From: Chitinophagaceae bacterium
Lineage (GTDB): Bacteria; Bacteroidota; Bacteroidia; Chitinophagales; Chitinophagaceae
Length of the DNA: 7,340 bases
NCBI GenBank assembly: GCA_947378615.1
Contig: CANCKV010000150.1
Coordinates: 1-7,340 of the forward strand
Direction: 5' to 3'
Under the pieces are notes generated by a model that ran no database searches, was not told the DNA's origin, and was given only the letters and a program-made list of their open reading frames with translations. The position numbers were made by a program, and so were the translations under genes. Of this stretch, positions 6,201-7,340 are shown in pieces (position 1 is the stretch's first letter; every line of letters begins with the position of its first letter).

Positions 6201-7340
6201 ATTGAAAAATGCTGCTCAACGTTGGGGTGGTATCATGAGATCCTTAGACCAAACTGATTTTATCACTAATAATTTCCAATACATTGAGTTTTGGACTCAG
6301 GATCCGTTTATTAAAAATCCTAATAGCAGTGGTGGTAAACTTTACTTGAATCTTGGAGAAGTTAGTGAAGACATATTGAAAGATGGAAAACGTTTTTATG
6401 AAAATGGAATGAATACTCCTGGATTGCCTGCAGCTGTTGACAGTTCAAGCACATGGGGAAAGACTCCTGTAAATCCTATTCAAATTACACAAGCTTTCAG
6501 TAATAATCCTGATGATAGAACCTATCAGGATGTTGGATTTGATGGGTTAGATGATGCAGGTGAAAGGTTGAAAAGAAATGATTATTTGAATCGGATAGCC
6601 AAAAATTTTGGAGTCAATTCTCCTCTTTATCGTTCTTCTTATGCCGATCCATCACATGATGATTATGTTTGGTTTAGAGATGGTAGTTTCGATACAGCAG
6701 GTACCGACTTATTGGGAAGGTATAAAAACTATAATAATCCACAAGGAAACTCTCCAATTGTTTCTGGAAGTTCCACCTTCTCTCCTGCAGCCACTTTATA
6801 TCCTGATAATGAAGATTTAAATCATGACAATACCTTAAATCAAACAGAGCAATACTTTGAATATGCTGTTGATATTAAACCTAGCAGTATGCGGGTGGGA
6901 ACTAGTTTTATTACAGATAAAAGAGTGGTACCTGTTACTTATGCTGATGGAACAAACGGCAATGAAAATTGGTATCTCTTTAGAATTCCTATCAAATCAT
7001 ATACTGCAAATGTTGGGGGTATTCCAGATTTTCAATCAATCCGATTCTTTCGGATGTATCTGACAGGCTTTGAAGATTCAACCGTTTTGCGTTTTGCTAA
7101 GTTGGATCTTGTCCGTAATCAGTGGAGGACATTTACCAATGAATTAGATACAAATGGTGTATTTAAGCCACTTGATAGTCTTGCAAGCAATACAACTACT
7201 ATTCTCAATACTTTAGCGGTTAATTTACAAGAAAATAGTAGTCGTTCTCCTGTCAATTATGTGATTCCTCCAGGCATTCAAAGGGTTCAGCAACTAAGCA
7301 ATAACGGTATCAATATCCTACAGAATGAACAGGCGATGAG
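3208..7340 (+). CDS. sprA: Type IX secretion system outer-membrane translocon SprA (Sov), N-terminal part, runs off window
   Basis: SprA forms the giant single-chain outer-membrane beta-barrel through which T9SS cargo (gliding adhesins, secreted enzymes) leaves the cell; known partners are PorV and Plug. The frame is open without a stop from 3196 to the window end, giving 1377 codons of a protein usually near 2400 residues. Residues 1-27 form a signal peptide: Lys6, a Phe/Ile/Leu core (7-19), and Ala25-Ile-Ala27 before Gln28. Family landmarks follow: DDYDENRNF (340-348), DPISNTMYG (801-809), YVDDFEG (865-871), DLAYYP (973-978) with GPYNY (982-986), VSEDILKDG (1052-1060), YPDNEDLNHDNTL (1198-1210), VIPPGI (1352-1357) and NEQ (1373-1375). 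The start is inferred as TTG 3208: there is no in-frame ATG that keeps the signal peptide, and an AAGG lies at 3194-3197, ten bases upstream. Two long T-runs (3229-3237 and 3239-3246) encode the hydrophobic core. The gene follows ruvA closely. Confidence 0.97.
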   Translation, partial: MNYTQKLFFFIFFLITIYFGGSTSAIAQISDSALAKIKNDSLPFPLKDRRGDWFTWKNKNTFDVKDSTFIKQKIEYDPKTNQYYITEKIGDRIFREPTSLTFEEFYALQNHLNEADYFHQRADALTLVNKKAKRPKHTVYTSLFDRIFGAGDSAFNPKNAVSGLQNKLGAKFNKDSIAGNITKQLQQALRVDIKPQGSIDIMMGYQGQKTLNPTLPESARKNGGFDFQMNTNFNVNANIGNKLKLPISYNTLANFDYLNQLKLDYKGKDDEIIKSINAGNLSWQSRGTLIPSFQNLFGLKTQLQFGKLFITAAIAQQKSQTQTQALKGGAATTTFLKKLDDYDENRNFLLAQYFNQNFNSTMSKLPVVGSQVQIQRVEVWVTNKTGATTNARYIAGFMDLGESNPYNPANSGGTVGNGMPDNGSNGLYSKLAVGGLQSPLRSPSSVSNKLSGLNLNANTDYNITFARQLSPNEFYFNPQVGFISLNSQLQPDDVLAVAYQYSANGRVYKVGEFASDIALDTTKQGQGVQQVLFLKLLKASSARTNLPLWQLMMKNVYSLDLSGVTSKDFKLNIFYNDPSSGLKIYLPEAAPAVNGQSLLKVLNLDRLNARNDPQPDGVFDYIEGFTILSQQGKVIFPVLQPFGRDLENLAFSGSPQSLKQKYIYYPLYDSIKAIAQTYTNLNHFQMQGQANATGGSEIYLGAFNVPQGSVKVNAGGQILTEGTDYTVDYNLGSVKILNQAILNSGVPVNVSFENNGNIGVQQKTFLGLRADYNFNKKLSIGASLVNLKERPYYTKVDYGQDPISNTMYGLDLAYKSELPGLTRLLGKLPFYTTKAKSYITTSVEGAYLKPGHPSQIGSGGSGLIYVDDFEGSTSNLDLRFPLTSWALASTPVTNDPQRFSESDLLDSINYGFNRAKLAWYNIEPNLQDKNSTTNPLRGNLKALSDPRTRMVYTSELFPQETTNITNTQTSTFDLAYYPHDLGPYNYESNPSQIDANGKLKNAAQRWGGIMRSLDQTDFITNNFQYIEFWTQDPFIKNPNSSGGKLYLNLGEVSEDILKDGKRFYENGMNTPGLPAAVDSSSTWGKTPVNPIQITQAFSNNPDDRTYQDVGFDGLDDAGERLKRNDYLNRIAKNFGVNSPLYRSSYADPSHDDYVWFRDGSFDTAGTDLLGRYKNYNNPQGNSPIVSGSSTFSPAATLYPDNEDLNHDNTLNQTEQYFEYAVDIKPSSMRVGTSFITDKRVVPVTYADGTNGNENWYLFRIPIKSYTANVGGIPDFQSIRFFRMYLTGFEDSTVLRFAKLDLVRNQWRTFTNELDTNGVFKPLDSLASNTTTILNTLAVNLQENSSRSPVNYVIPPGIQRVQQLSNNGINILQNEQAM

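Noticed and set aside
5917..7063. Short open frames (5917-6111 minus, 6608-6820 plus, 6857-7063 plus) inside sprA
   Set aside because: All are out of frame with, or antisense to, SprA codons that match the family throughout.

Overview
The window is AT-rich bacterial chromosome from a member of the Bacteroidota (Bacteroidetes). Three things support this. First, a very large open frame filling the right half (3208 to the window end) reads as SprA, the outer-membrane translocon of the type IX secretion system (T9SS), which is found only in this phylum. Second, ruvA lies directly upstream of it, an arrangement known from Flavobacterium and Porphyromonas (where the SprA homologue is Sov). Third, gene starts have A-rich leaders and a TATTTTCG box resembling the Bacteroidota -7 element, with little Shine-Dalgarno signal. 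The genus cannot be fixed from the sequence; the SprA wording hints at a Chitinophagales/Sphingobacteriales-type organism, which is only an impression.

Layout, left to right. 1-108: leader with a candidate sigma-ABfr-type promoter. 109-561 (+): SlyD-like FKBP peptidyl-prolyl isomerase. 587-622: a strong intrinsic terminator (perfect 10-bp stem plus seven T). 656-1486 (+): a divergent protein resembling the lipid A / lysophospholipid acyltransferase superfamily, with an altered catalytic motif. 1568-2056 (-): conserved-looking protein of unknown function, convergent with the acyltransferase. 2057-2584: about 530 bases without a gene, holding only short repeats and an A/T-rich hairpin cluster. 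2585-3166 (+): ruvA, Holliday-junction recognition subunit. 3208-7340+ (+): sprA, cut by the window end after about 1377 codons, roughly the N-terminal 55-60 percent of a usual SprA.

The genes are mostly housekeeping or envelope functions and do not form one pathway. ruvA and sprA are close (41 nt), co-oriented and have no visible terminator between them, so they are probably co-transcribed although functionally unrelated. The FKBP gene is a single-gene unit closed by its own terminator. I see no mobile element, tRNA, rRNA, CRISPR array or anything that clearly amounts to a new biological system. The most useful points for a second look are the TTG start and T-tracts in the sprA signal-peptide region, the degenerate acyltransferase, the uncharacterised 162-residue protein, and the three-arm hairpin cluster upstream of ruvA.
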